From Thalassia testudinum (taxonomy: Eukaryota > Streptophyta > Magnoliopsida > Alismatales > Hydrocharitaceae): a DNA stretch of 64,000 nt. Below, one piece after another: positions 48,123-59,943 of this stretch (the stretch's first letter is position 1; the number at the start of each line of letters is the position of its first letter). Under the pieces are notes generated by a model, which worked only from the letters and a program-made list of their open reading frames with translations, was not told the DNA's origin and did not search any database. The stretch spans positions 3,410,001-3,474,000 of the forward strand of contig JAZHRO010000022.1 in assembly GCA_037157565.1 (NCBI GenBank), in the 5' to 3' direction. The translations under genes and the position numbers were made by a program.

Positions 48123-50137
48123 CTGAATTCTTGCCCAGTTGGAGGCGTTAAACTCAGCATCTACTCCACATCCATTATCCTATACATATTCATTTTTATA
48201 TATAGCATACTTTTCTTTAAGCATATTTTCTTTCTGCATATTGCATATTGTTAGGTTGGTCGGTGCTGAATGTATAATTTCAGGAGCAATTACAGGTGAT
48301 TTCTACCCATTTACTCCCTGCTGTATTTATTTTTGTTTATATTCATGAATGAGGACATGCAAGAACTTAGGCATGGGGGGTAGATATAGTAAAACTGAAA
48401 AATTTTTATGCCAACATTTAGGAAAACCTCGGAGCTACATGTCAAACGTACTTTAGGACCCTAAATAAAAGAACAACTGACTCCATCTCCAGTGCTCGCA
48501 TTGGAGCTAGAAATCATCCACAACAGCCATTTCCGACTCACCCACTCACCTTTTATTCTAAATTTAGGGTCAGGCTGAATGTAACCCGAAAGGGAAAATT
48601 TCAAGAAGTACGAATATAAGAGGTTACTTGTTTATAGCATATATACATAGTGCATCCATGAATAAGATTATTTTATTAGGAGAATGCATTACGGATTTTA
48701 TCCACTAGTTGATTTCTGTAATTTGGAATCCAGTACAACTTTTCACACACACATAGAATTTATAATGGACTCACGGTGAAGGCTGATAAATGTCTTTAGT
48801 CTGTTAAGAAGAAGCAGTGCTTCTTTTCCTGAACCCCTGGACAGTGTTTTGGGAGTCAGGTAGATTTTCTTCCAAAAATCCACCAAATGGTGTGAGATGA
48901 GAGTAGAGTGTACTGGTACTCTAAGATTAGTGCAAGGAATCTAGAATCCTAGATAATTAGGTGATGATACTTAGAGATAAGGCATAGTTTTCGCTTTCAG
49001 TTCCTACGTATACATTTTTGCATGAAATTTTGAGAGACACCAAATAAGGCAAATACGTGGAGTGCGAGTTTTCATAAAACTAGGGCTAAGGTGATGGTTA
49101 CGACCATTATTTACGAAATCCTCGGCTGAAGGAGGGTATTGATGTCAAGGTCAGAAATACATTGTCCTATCCGTCTCTCCCGGTGCCGTGAGTACACACT
49201 TCCACCAAATAAGATACCCAATGTCTCTTGAGTGCCATCAATCCTTAATAATGCCTCCTCAATAAAGTTCATGGATGTATGCTAGATGTGTTGTGTTGAA
49301 AATGAAAAAAAGAAAAAAGAGAAAAAAAAGAATGATGAAAAGAAAGAAAAATTAAAAAAAAAATTAGAGAAGAAGAAAAAGCAAAGAAAAAAAGAGTGAA
49401 TATTTAGTGTTTATTTCAATTGCATTGAGGCAATACCACCAAATAAATTTGAGATCAACCAAATATGGCCTTAACCCACCTTTCTTGTGTTTTTGACTGC
49501 CCGAATACTAGCTGAAGAATTCTGACTTAGTGTTAGAGTTATGGGAACTCAATTAAAGTGTTAATGCCAAGTGAGACCACCAAATACAGATCATGCATGA
49601 GAATCTGGTGAGATTGTGAGCTCTAAGAAAAAAGAAAAGAAAAGAAAAAGAAAAAGAGTAAGAGAGAAGGAATCAAAAGAGAGCATAGTATTTCTCATCT
49701 TTCCCTGAGTTGAGTTACTTAGCAATCTGGGAATATAGATTCTGTGGCACTAATCTCTATGTAGCACCAAGTGAGAGTGAGCCACCAAATAAACACCCGT
49801 ACCCCTCAGAGATTCTTTACCTAAGCCTAAAGCCAGGGTGGAATTCATAGAATATCTTGAATACCTCGAGGGAAGAAGTCTGCCTATCCCGCTAGAATTT
49901 TTACTAGGGGTCAAGTATTGGCTTTAGAGGTGAATTAGTTTTTCACTCGAATCTGTTGCGAAAGCTGCATAGCTACACTTTCACGATTGTCTGGATTTTT
50001 AGATCATAGGATGAAAACAAAAAGGAGTAAAATCTCTAGGCATACACTTGATAAAATAATCAATCCCTTAGGGACCCTTCTGTGAATGATTTAGTCTTAC
50101 ATTTGCTAGGGACTAGCAAGATTTAGGCATGTGGGTA
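48123..50137 (+). other. Element G 3' internal region without env
   Basis: It holds the post-pol box (ggaggcgttaaactcagc, 48141-48158), a first purine tract (aggcatggggggtag, 48369-48383), A/G-rich runs (49295-49400, 49625-49680), and six spaced copies of a (C)CACCAAATA word. It ends with the hairpin ttgctag/ctagcaa (50103-50119) and the terminal tract ttaggcatgtgggta (50123-50137). No reading frame of note is present. Confidence 0.75.
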
Positions 50138-52463
50138 TGATTGTGCAGCAATCATAGGTCTTAATTGACCTAAATTAGGCTAGGAGTTAGCATAAGTTAG
50201 GGTAATTCATGCATGCATAAGCATTACTTGCATCCTCACTGCTTTCTTTTAGCTATGCATAAAATAATGCTATAATGTGCTGATTAAGTGCATTATGTCA
50301 TTTACAGGTAATAAGCTAGATCTGAAGTTGGACCAGGAGAATAGAAGAATAACTGGTGTTGCAGCAGAGCTGAAGCAGAAGACTTAGATTAGATGTAGTA
50401 GATAATAATATAAGGGATTTAAGGTATGCTATTCTATTAAGTAGGAATAAAGCAGTAAAAATATGAAGAACTTAGGACCATCCTAGCCCTAGGATAGCCT
50501 AGAAGCTTCCCCAAGCCTTAGCCACCCTTATATTAGGTCACCGCACCCTATGAAATCTTAAAACCCTAATTCCAACCTTTATCTAAACGTCCAGATAAGT
50601 TATAGGATGTCCAGAACCCTTAGCCAACTCCTGCACACCTTAAACCCACTTCTGCAGTGTTATTGGATGTCTAGGCACTTGGTCAGACGTTCAATTTCTG
50701 CAGAATACCCAAGATAGAACCTAGAATCCCTCTTGACTCTGATTGGACATCCAGAATTGAAGTCTGGACTTCTAATTTTTGAGTATAAGTCATCTGCTGA
50801 TATTATTGGACATCTGAAACTATTCTCCAGTTCCTATTTTGAGATTCAAGCCTTGATCTTGGATCTCTAGCTCCCTAAATCCAATTCCAACCCCATAGGA
50901 ACCAAAATTAAGGTGCCCTAACCCTAGTACATCACCTCTAGACCTCCTTAAGTACCTAATTAGGTCCTCACTAAACCTAATTGACTTAGATCATAGTCAA
51001 TTACCATTGCCTAGTCAATTGGACTCATAGGGTCCAGTTGACCTCAGATCTCGACCCACACAAGTCCAATTGGACTCAGTGAGAGTCCAATTGACCTAAG
51101 CACAACCTAAATGAGTTATTTCATTCTCAATTAGGTTCACACCCATTCAATTAAACTTGTGTTATGTTTAATTGCAATTCCCCCTTAGCAATTAGGGTTT
51201 GCAACCCTAATTTAAGGCTTACACCAACCTAAACCCCTTAGGACCTAACCTATATCACTTAGACACCTAGGGCATGACCACACACGCACACACACACTCA
51301 TTCATGCACTCCCACACAACCTAGAGTATTCTAGACTCTTCCAAAGGTGGCGCCACTCTTGGTTGCAAAAATTAGCAACCAAGAGCCATTCAAATTGAGA
51401 TCCACTTTTTATGGATCTAAGAACCACCTCTCTCTCACCATGGTCGGCCACTCTTGGGGCTCTCTCTAGAGAGTTCCGCACTTCTCTAGAGAGTCTCCCT
51501 TAGGTCTATAAAAAGACGTAAGGGGTGGCCATTTGCACCCATCACATTCTTGGCACTCATTCACACTTAGGTTAGCTACATTCACCTCCATTCCACCTCC
51601 ATGAGTTGCTCACCATGGCTACTACCATCTCCATGCTAGGATGCTGGATCACCTCTCCCACCTCTCTCCAAGGGTCGGCCTAAGCACCATTGGTTGTCCC
51701 TCCTTCTCCTCTCAACCATTCAAAGGCCATCGGAGCCCACCTTCGAATGCCCTTATTTTTTGCTAGATTAGTAGCTAGTTCTTCATAATTTACATGCTTT
51801 TATTTACTGCTTAGTAGTGTAGCTCTTTACTCTCCCCCAATGATGCATGCAAAATCCCCCCATAGATTCCTATATGCGATCATGTTCTATTAGCTAGATT
51901 TATATTTTCAAGCTTTCCTTTATAAGCTTTCCTCTAATAATTCCACGTTGCAAACACCCTCCTGAATGAATGAATGAAAGAAATATTTTTTATATTTATA
52001 TCTCTGTGTTGAAAATCACCATGAGCTTATCGATTGCAATATATTTCATGTGATTCAAGTTGTCTGCTCTTCATTTTTATATATTGCAACCAGCATGTCA
52101 GTACCAGAAAATATTGAGGATTTAACTATTAATTCATTTTCCGTAAACAACCATCACATAACTAGAATCGTGTGTACTGAAACTCACACTTTCACCTTCG
52201 TCATCTTCTAACACATGCGCACATAATTAGGGTTCATAATGAAAGTGGCAAAACTTTAATCCAATGATTAGAAACTGGCGTGCAATTTTAAACAAGTAGA
52301 GAGGAAAAGATCGAATTCAGATTTGAATAAACGCCTCTCAGAGACGAACGACAAGGACTCAAGTCTCGTTATCTTTACAAAAATCATTTTTTGACGAATG
52401 TTTTTGCGCCACTATACTAAGATTTCTGACGACTTCAAAATGCACGAGAACGACTTTTTGTCA
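50138..52463 (+). repeat. Element G 3' LTR
   Basis: 2,326 bases, partner of 27502-29837, with the TATA box conserved at 51507-51514. It begins with the same TGATTG/CAATCA inverted repeat. Followed by gtggc and element F sequence. Confidence 0.92.
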
Positions 52464-52609
52464 GTGGCTGTTAAACAGACTTTAGGTTTCTACGACCCTA
52501 GGTGACCTTAAGAATTTCTACCTAAAGGTTTATCTTTCCAATCTGTATCTTTCTCCCTACTTTTTTTATTTTTTATGTTGTCAATACAAGGGTGAACCTA
52601 GTGTATATC
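52464..52609 (-). other. Element F internal fragment between G and H
   Basis: About 146 bases aligning with element D 31785-31925 (shared words ctacctaaaggt/ctgcctaaaggt and acaagggtgaa). This bridges the two parts of F and shows that G and H entered the same older element. Confidence 0.75.
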
Positions 52610-52894
52610 TATTTATGCGGCTTGATCATGTTTTAAGTCAGTCGCGTTGTAGTATAGGTGACCAAGTGTTGTCAACAAATAAAAATTTATTACTCGAAAA
52701 CCAAAGTATCTAAGGTCGAACATAGGGAGCAAATGGAATTTATTCACTAATCAAAATAATGTAATTGAACACTTAGAATTACTCAAAACTTAAGTCAGAA
52801 TATAAATGCAAGAGTTTAAAAGTCAATTGTGGCAAAAATAAAAGTGTTGGATGCCTAATCATAGGATCAGATGTCTTAAATGATGGCCTCGTTA

Positions 52895-53254
52895 ATCTTC
52901 TCCTTGCAGCTCTCTTCTTCTTCTTCCTTCTCTTCTTCATAGTGCTTCTCTGCCTTGCTCTTCTCTTTTCCTTTCTTCTCTATCTGTTTCTGCTTCAGTT
53001 GCTTCTCTTCTGCCTTCTCTTATTTGCTTTCTTCCTTCTCTTCTTCCTCTGCGGGCCTTCGTCTTTCTTTCCTTCTCTTTCTTAGCTTCCTTCACTCTGC
53101 TTCCCTTGGCTTCAACCTTTCTTCTTCTTTTTCTTCTCTTGCTGCAGCTAAGTCCTCCTTCCTTTCCTTCTCTTGCTGCGCCTCTTCCTCCCTTAGCTTC
53201 CCCTGACGTTCTCTTCTCTTTGGTTTCTTTCCTTCTTCCCTGTACACACAACAT
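52895..53254 (-). repeat. Purine-rich tract (sense strand) with an open frame in H LTR
   Basis: On the element strand this is a GAA/GAG-rich stretch that happens to stay open for 105 codons (Lys/Glu/Arg-rich, 52937-53254). The 5' LTR copy (60277-60591) stays open for 104 codons despite a three-base length change. Low complexity makes an open frame likely by composition alone. Confidence 0.6.
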
Positions 53255-54462
53255 CGAAGAGCAAAACCTACCCTTCTACCCACACCCGCGTCTCTCTCTC
53301 TTTGTAAATCACTCCTTGGTACGCTCTCCCAGAGCTGGGTTATCGAGTCGGGTCGCATGTCAAATCCAGGCGCACCGACGTGGGTATGGTGCGCGAGGAG
53401 TGCTCGGTAGGTTAGTCGGGTCGGGTGCCAAATCCGCGGGGGAGAATGTCGCGAACGAGGCATGATAGGCGAGGGACCTCACCCCATGTGTGTCTCGAGG
53501 CGAAGAGAGTAAAACACAAATTTAATTTATTGCACGCGTTGCACTCAGACGTTCACGAGGTGGGTCTAATGTCCCGCCTGCTTTTGCTCGTTCGCCCGCA
53601 GGAGGATGACTTCCCATAATTGCTGCAGCTGGAGGCCTCGCCAAGCCAATTTCCCTACTGTCTGAGTTCGCGCATGCGTCCGCTTCCTCTGGGACCCTGA
53701 CACCTAGAGTGTGCAACTTGGGATGAAGCTCGCGACCTCCTCGCTGTGTACTTCAATGGCGGCAGGTGGTGAAATCTATCACACATGAATACGGCCTTGC
53801 GGCCCCATTAAAATACATGGGAAGCTTTGCCATGAGAAGACGAAGGTGGGACGGTAGGTGGCAGGCCGTGGGGCGGCCTAGGCGTGCGTGCCTAGGTCGC
53901 TCTGTGGCTAGGTTTATGGGTTAGGTCGGAGGGCGTTTAGGGTGGTGTAGGCGATCAATGGATGGGTGGAAGATGTTCAGTGGTCGATGGCGGAGGTGAA
54001 GGGGTTGGTGGCAAGACGTGTGGAGGTGTGGAGTGACGGATGCGTCTCACCGGAGGTTGGCTGGAGATGGGGAAGATGGCGGTGGATAGTGGCAGTCGAG
54101 GGGCAATTCGTGAAATAGATTGAGGGGAATTGAAGAGGGGATAGATACAGTTGATTCTAACCTAACTAAGTGGACGAAGGGGGAGAGAGGGCGACTGGCA
54201 GTACCTGCTATCGTCGGAGAAGATGGCGTCCAGTGGAGGGAGACGGCCGTGACGATGGGGCTAGATATGCTCGCGCGAGTGTTGCGCGATGCGGAGGAAG
54301 ATGGTGAGGGTGGCAGTGACAGTGGTATTGTGGCAGAGCGACGAGAAAGAGGAAGGTGGCTCGCCGGAGCTCGCTGGACTACTTGGCCAGAGGAGAAGAA
54401 ACGAAAATGGGGTGGAACTCTGGCCAAGTCGAGCTGAGGAGGTGCGGCCAGGGTTGAGGATC

Positions 54463-54470
54463 CTTTTATA
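54463..54470 (-). promoter_or_regulatory. TATA box of element H 3' LTR
   Basis: TATAAAAG followed by GATCC on the minus strand, identical in the 5' LTR at 61798-61805. Confidence 0.62.
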
Positions 54471-55394
54471 GATGCTGGCAGGGGTTCATGTGCTTGGAAG
54501 AGAAGCTTCCAAGCGCGTGAATCCTCGCCAGAGATGGAATCAGTTAGAGACTCAAATCTCTTGTGCGTTTGCACGAGAGATTGGGTGCAAATCAGATATT
54601 AGGATCGAGCTCAGATGGAAGGGAATTCCTCAGAGAATCGCCCTTCCAAATCTAGGAGATCTCTGAGGAATCAGGGAGTACTTCCCCTCCATTCCTTGCT
54701 GGAGTCATATTTCTCCCCATTAATGGTGGAGGGACCTATTTGGAAGAGTGGCGAGGAAGTTAGGGAGGTTTGTGCAGTGGTTTTCAAAAGATAGGGACCA
54801 AAATATAATTGGGTGTACTATTTTGCAAAGTAGGTCAAGATGACCTCCCCTTAGGTCCAAATTTTGGTACAAACCTAATTTGGACCTAAGGAATCCAATG
54901 GTGAAGTTGAATTTTAGGTTTGACCATGTTTGACTAGACATTTTGCACAAAAGTCGAAATTAGGTCAATTGATGAGCTAGGACCCCAATCTACGTTAAAA
55001 TAGGTTCTAAATGCCAAATTGAAGGTTCTAAACCCTAGGAGATATTTTTCCATGAATTTTAGAGGGTTTAGTTGATTTTTATCCTGACTAGAACCTTGTC
55101 GAATTAAATAGGTCTGTTTTATGATTACAAGATGTCATTTAATTCCTGGATTGAGTATGAACCTATTTCCAACCCACTTTTTATCTTATTTAGACCATTT
55201 GACCTATGTTTTGACTATGAGAAATCCTGTTTATGTACTGCAATGGTAAAATTACAGTTTTAACCTTTATTTCATGTTTTCTTCTCAGAACACTTATTCC
55301 TTGAATTAAGCCCTTCTCTAGGTTATGTAGGAGCTCTTATTCTCTTTCTTAGGTCAAAATGAGCTAGTTAGGGCTCATGATGAGGCTCTCATCA

Positions 55395-56996
55395 TACCCC
55401 CATGCCTAGATTTTGCTAGTCCCTTAGCAAAATTTCAAGGTTTTAACTTCTGTTCTAGACCCTAGGTATCTGTTACTAGTTATGATAAGTGCTTTTCTTC
55501 TTCTTTTGATTAGGTTAAGAATGCTGACAATAGGCCTAGAGATACTTAAGTACCAACCAAAATCCGGACCTGACCTGCTTTAGCCTCAGTCCTCCGCAAA
55601 GGTTTTTAAGGCCCGCAGAAACTATCCTAGGGTTTGTTGGACTCTGCAGTTAAAGCACCCGTGCTTGAGATATTTTTAGCCTAGGTTCAATTTGCAGTGC
55701 ATTTTTATAAGAGAGAGACAGAGGGTTTATTTGTTTGGAGAGCTTTCTTTCTGTTTTCTTTTTATTTCTAGCTTCAGATTGGCTTCTCAACACGGTCTGT
55801 ATCGGATTCCTTATCCCCATCATCAATCCTCAAGGGTCCCTGGCAATTGATGCTTCATGATAGCACCGCCCATGGCAACCCCCAAAACCTTGGCTTTCGA
55901 GATTTCGAGATAATCCCACCCATGGTGTTCCGTGGTCGAATCCAGACCCTGGCAATCGACATTTCGTGATAATGCCGCCCATGGTATCTGAACCAGCAGA
56001 ATGCTTACATGCCCCCAGTAGGATATTTAAATATCCTAAGAGACAAGCACCGAGGAGATGATATGTTGTTACGCATCTTCGAGGGGAATTTCCCGCCTCT
56101 CCGCGTCGGGAACTCGTCCAAATCAACTTGTGTTGATTGGCCGCTCCTAATCTAGGCGACTTTTTCAGAACAGTGAAACACATTTTGCGTGATTTTGATA
56201 GTTATGCGCACTGAACCAGACTGTGTGTGGATTGGGGTGCTTAGGTTACCGAATCCCGCAAACTGAAGGTCAGTTAATGAGGCTAAATACTTCCTAAGCC
56301 TTAGACCTAATACTTAAGCTTCGCATTTTCCCTAACCTCTTGAGGATTATCCAGATTTTAGCGGATACGTGAATTTTTAAGCCTAAGAGTCTAGCCCAAA
56401 AGGCCTAAGATCAGCATTCCTGCTAATCTCTTTTTGTCTCCTTAGCACTTTTCTTTCATTTTTCTCTTTTCTTGATGTGGTCTAGAACTTCGGTTAATTC
56501 TTTAATCTCTTACTGATGACTATCTTTCTTTTTCTTTTTCATTTTGTGATCCTTTTTGTCATTATGCTCTTTTTCTCCTCATGATTATGTGGCTCACAAA
56601 ATTTCCTCCCTCCTCCATTTTTTATTCTTTTTCATAATTTTTCACTTTTTTTTGTGTTTTTGACATATGTGAATTTTTTGTGAGAATCATTCTGACTTTT
56701 TCTTGGTTCTGTATGTATGCACTTTACTACCCCCCATGCCTAAGTTTTGCAATGTCCTCATTGTAAATGGAGGGTGTGAAATAGTGTTGAGATCAGGGAC
56801 TTAGAATAGGATACATCGGGTGGGTGAAATGACTGATGTTGACGATTTCAAGCTCTGGAACATGTATTAGAGGTGGGGTCAACTGTCTAAGGCTGAACTC
56901 AAGGTGCAATGGACATGGAGTACAAATGGATAATCAGACGGGTCTCTATTTTTGGAATGACGGGTTGCCTCCCATTAAGCGCTAAATTCAATGCCT
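55395..56996 (-). other. Element H 3' internal region
   Basis: From the LTR inward: terminal purine tract (tacccccatgcc, 55395-55406), hairpin ttttgcta/tagcaaaa (55411-55432), about 1.3 kb without a gene including a C/T-rich tract (56530-56690), a second tract (accccccatgcct, 56729-56741) with the neighbour gcaatgtcctcattgt, and the post-pol box (56961-56996). The 117-residue frame at 55830-56183 has no support. Confidence 0.75.
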
Positions 56997-58763
56997 TCAG
57001 CCGAGCAGAACATGGGGTGGAGAGGGAGTGGTTAAATCAACGGAGTTTTGTAGAACAAGCACCTTGATTAAGAGCCTAGTTGGTCCAACCAGGTGCTTGT
57101 TAAGATCAGTTTGCTGATGATGCTGCCCAAACCCAATCAGTCTGGTGGGTTGATAGATGTCGATCAACAGATGTGGAACCCACCATATGCAATGTGGCTC
57201 AAATGGATATGGAAGTGAAAACTCGAGTTCAGGCTGAGTCGAATCAGCCTTGTCAGAGTAGGGTTTCGAAAAATAATCAATGCATGGTGTGGAAACCCTA
57301 CAGGGGTGATCAGAGAATGATGGATCATGTTTTTTAGTCTGATCGATACCCAATACATGGTATAGATGTGAAGTTGAATCATCTACAAACGGCTCAGTGA
57401 GAGGTGAATCAGAATAGAAATTTAGTCCGGTTGCGGGTCGAGGTAGAGAATGAGTTTTGATCAGTTCTGTATGTGTGGAAGAGGTAGCTTCAATGAGAAT
57501 TGTGTATAAGGGCTCTTCTAGAAAGGAATGGCAAGTGGTCTCATGTAGAGAGTCCTCATAGTAACTTTCAAAATCAGAGTTAGAGGATGAGTCATGTGAG
57601 CTGTGGTCGTAGATTGGCTTGTTATAATTAGGAAGCAGATTTTCTTCGATGTTATGGTCAGATTCGAAATCGTCAGAGAGTTTACGAAAATCAAAATCTG
57701 AATGAGATTCAGGATCATGAGTTCCACCATAGAATAAATCATATGCTATAGATTCAGTAGCCTGACTGGGGTTTAGCCTAGATGTCAACTCTGAGCTTAA
57801 AAAGGTGTCCTTATCTGGTAGAGGCTTAGGTTCTAAGCTGGTAGGGCAGACCCAATTGAAACCCCACTCGTCCAACTCAGTTTCTGTATCGTAAATTGGC
57901 ATGACTTCCAAAAAATCGATTGGTTTCTCCGAGGATGTTGGCGAGGAATATTCATCAAATAGAGGCCCAAAATCATATTCTTCATTGAAAAATTGATCTT
58001 CCTCATATGGGGCCTTGAAATCTTCCCAATAGGTTTTCGATCTTGATTCTGGGCTTAGGATGTGGGTTGAATCACTAGAATCTAGGTCCGAATAACCTTC
58101 GAGGGTCATCTTATCAGAATAAGGGGCGGAATTTATACCCTCGAGAGGTTCAATTCTACTCTTCTTATTGCAAGAGTTTTGGGATTCTAAGCCTGGTGAT
58201 TCATGGTCTAGAGTGGGCTCAACATTGTGTTTTCCTGCAATTGGAACTTCCCAACCTTCTTCAATATCAGGCACATTGTACTCCATCTGGGTTGGGAATC
58301 CACAACCATTTTGTGCCTCAAACCCTAGATCATATTGATCCTCGATGTTGTCCCAAGATGATTCATCTTCTGTTTGTGGCATATACGGGTATTTCTGGTC
58401 GATAATTTATTTTAATAATCTCATTATCTCTTCCCATTTTTCAAGATCATCTTGGTGTCACTCCTAAAGTACAGGATTTGTCATGCATTGAAGGTATTCA
58501 AGATTGTGCAATTTTTCTATCTCAATGTATCCTGCGATGAGCAAGTCTCGGGTTGATCCTTTTGTGGCTTCTACCAATAGTACTTGGGCACAAGTTATTA
58601 TAAAGGTTGTGGTTATTGGGACATCAACCTGAATGTTTTCTACTAGTGTTGAGGTTTTGTCTTCTTTTTCATAGAATTTTAGGGCATCCTCAATCATCCT
58701 ATCTCTCATGGATCTCCGATATTCAGGTTTCTTGAATGGTAGTCCTTAGTGGTTTGGCTGCAT
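56997..58763 (-). pseudogene. Unknown acidic reading frame in element H (588 codons, 4 stops near the N-terminus)
   Basis: I do not recognise this protein. The frame opens at ATG 58763 and reaches TAG/TAA-type stops at 58746, 58464, 58458 and 58407, three of them of the CAA or CAG to stop type. It then stays open for 461 codons (58382 to 56997). The N-terminal part includes RDRMIEDALKFYEKED and a segment rich in Val/Ile/Thr. The open part is rich in Asp, Glu, Ser, Pro and aromatic residues, with many S/D/E clusters. It has no zinc knuckle, no DSG or DLGAS protease word, no FxDD and no D,D35,E. It ends directly at the post-pol box, so it occupies the place of gag-pol. It could be a captured host segment, a diverged gag or the pre-RT acidic linker expanded. 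Confidence 0.7.
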
Positions 58764-59922
58764 ATTTGGATCAAGTGGTGGAGTCAAGCTGTCGAATCAG
58801 AGTTTGAATCAAGATGTAGAATCAAGATATGAAGCGATTAAATCTGAATAGCGAGTCCCACTGAAAATGTATGTGTGTGCTCTAAAGAGAAAAGATGAGG
58901 GACTGGAGATGTTTTTGACCCAATCGAGGCACCCAAAGACATTTGGATGACTATGGAGGTTCGGGGCGGATGATACCCCTGGATCAGAAGATCGTCCACT
59001 TAAGAATTACCTGTGCAACCAGAGAGGGAGAGTCCCGCAAAGACCGCTACATGGTAGAGCGTCCTCACGGGTTACAAGGTTTCCCCCACCCGACCTCTCT
59101 TGTCACTGAGATTCCAGGTAGACCAGAATGTGGACCTTGACCTCTTAAGTCTATCACTTTTATTTCAAAGGTGATTTTAGGGTTCTCACTTGAACTTTAG
59201 ATGTTTTGATGTTGTGACCTAATTTAGAGGTTGGTTGACCCAAGGGATCAACTTTACCTGACCTGTCCTAAAGATGGCAGAATGATTCTAGGCTTGGGAC
59301 CTAACACCCTGATTTGACTCCTAGTTTATTAGGTCCAAGATTTTTTTAAGATTCAAGTGATTTTAGAGCTCACTTTTTTGGGGTTTGTCTTGTTTAGATC
59401 TCTTCAATCAGGGGCTTGGGTAGCACATTGATGCGGGAGGGTTCATTTCCTTTTATGCAGGTATGTGTGACTAGCACTCCAAAACCCTAATTTGGTTCTA
59501 TTTCCAATCCTCTTTTTCACAAAAGTTCTCTTTGGACTTAAAAGCAAGAAGTGTGTTGTCCGCAGAGATTAAGCGTGATTTCTATTAGGCACAGGAATTT
59601 GTGGGATAGGATCTAGAAAGAATCGCTCCAACTTCAATAAGTTTTTAAAATTTTTTCGTAAAATCAGGAAACCTTTGCCTTAAATATGGTAATTTCTGTA
59701 GAAAGAAGGCAATTGATTCCTAAATTAATTGCTTCCTTTTGTCTTTCAAGGATTAGGGGATGGTTTAAGGAAGAAAAGAAATTACCTGCCCTGGAGTAGT
59801 TGACTTGCAGGAGGGATCTTCTCGTGAAATACCTTGCAAGATCACAACAAAGCAGAATAGGGCAAGTTAGTGTTCAATATGATAAAAAAGAATGTAGAGA
59901 TTAGTGATAAATTGCATGTTGC
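58764..59922 (-). other. Element H leader
   Basis: About 1.15 kb between primer site and the acidic frame. No coding or RNA gene is recognised. Confidence 0.6.
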
Positions 59923-59940
59923 TCCCTAGCAACGACGCCA
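59923..59940 (-). other. Element H primer binding site (tRNA-Asp type)
   Basis: On the minus strand TGGCGTCGTTGCTAGGGA, three bases from the 5' LTR. Three differences from the standard Asp site. Confidence 0.88.
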
Positions 59941-59943
59941 AAA

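Larger units (their letters stand above)
27502..52463 (+). mobile_element. Element G: Athila-like retrotransposon hosting element D and a solo LTR
   Basis: Plus-strand element with LTRs at 27502-29837 and 50138-52463, an Asp-type primer site and a gag-pol in pieces. Flanking pentamers gcgac (27497-27501) and gtggc (52464-52468) differ by two transitions and join element F sequence that is continuous in the D homologue. That makes them a credible aged target duplication. Without its inserts G is about 11-12 kb. The N-terminal half of gag is missing at the junction with D. Confidence 0.9.
52610..55394 (-). repeat. Element H 3' LTR
   Basis: The outer end is now TA (tatttatgcgg) where the partner has TG. 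Roughly 8 percent different from the 5' LTR over the first 290 bases, mostly transitions. It carries a 300-base pyrimidine-rich tract (52895-53220), a TATA box and a terminal inverted repeat (55378-55394). The 175-residue frame at 54047-54574 is shorter in the other LTR and is not accepted. Confidence 0.92.

Noticed and set aside
54047..54574. 175-residue ORF in the H LTR
   Set aside because: The matching frame in the other LTR (61565-61909) is shorter and diverges; it overlaps the promoter region.
55830..56183. 117-residue ORF in element H 3' region as a possible env remnant
   Set aside because: No signal peptide, membrane segment or similarity to a known family could be seen.
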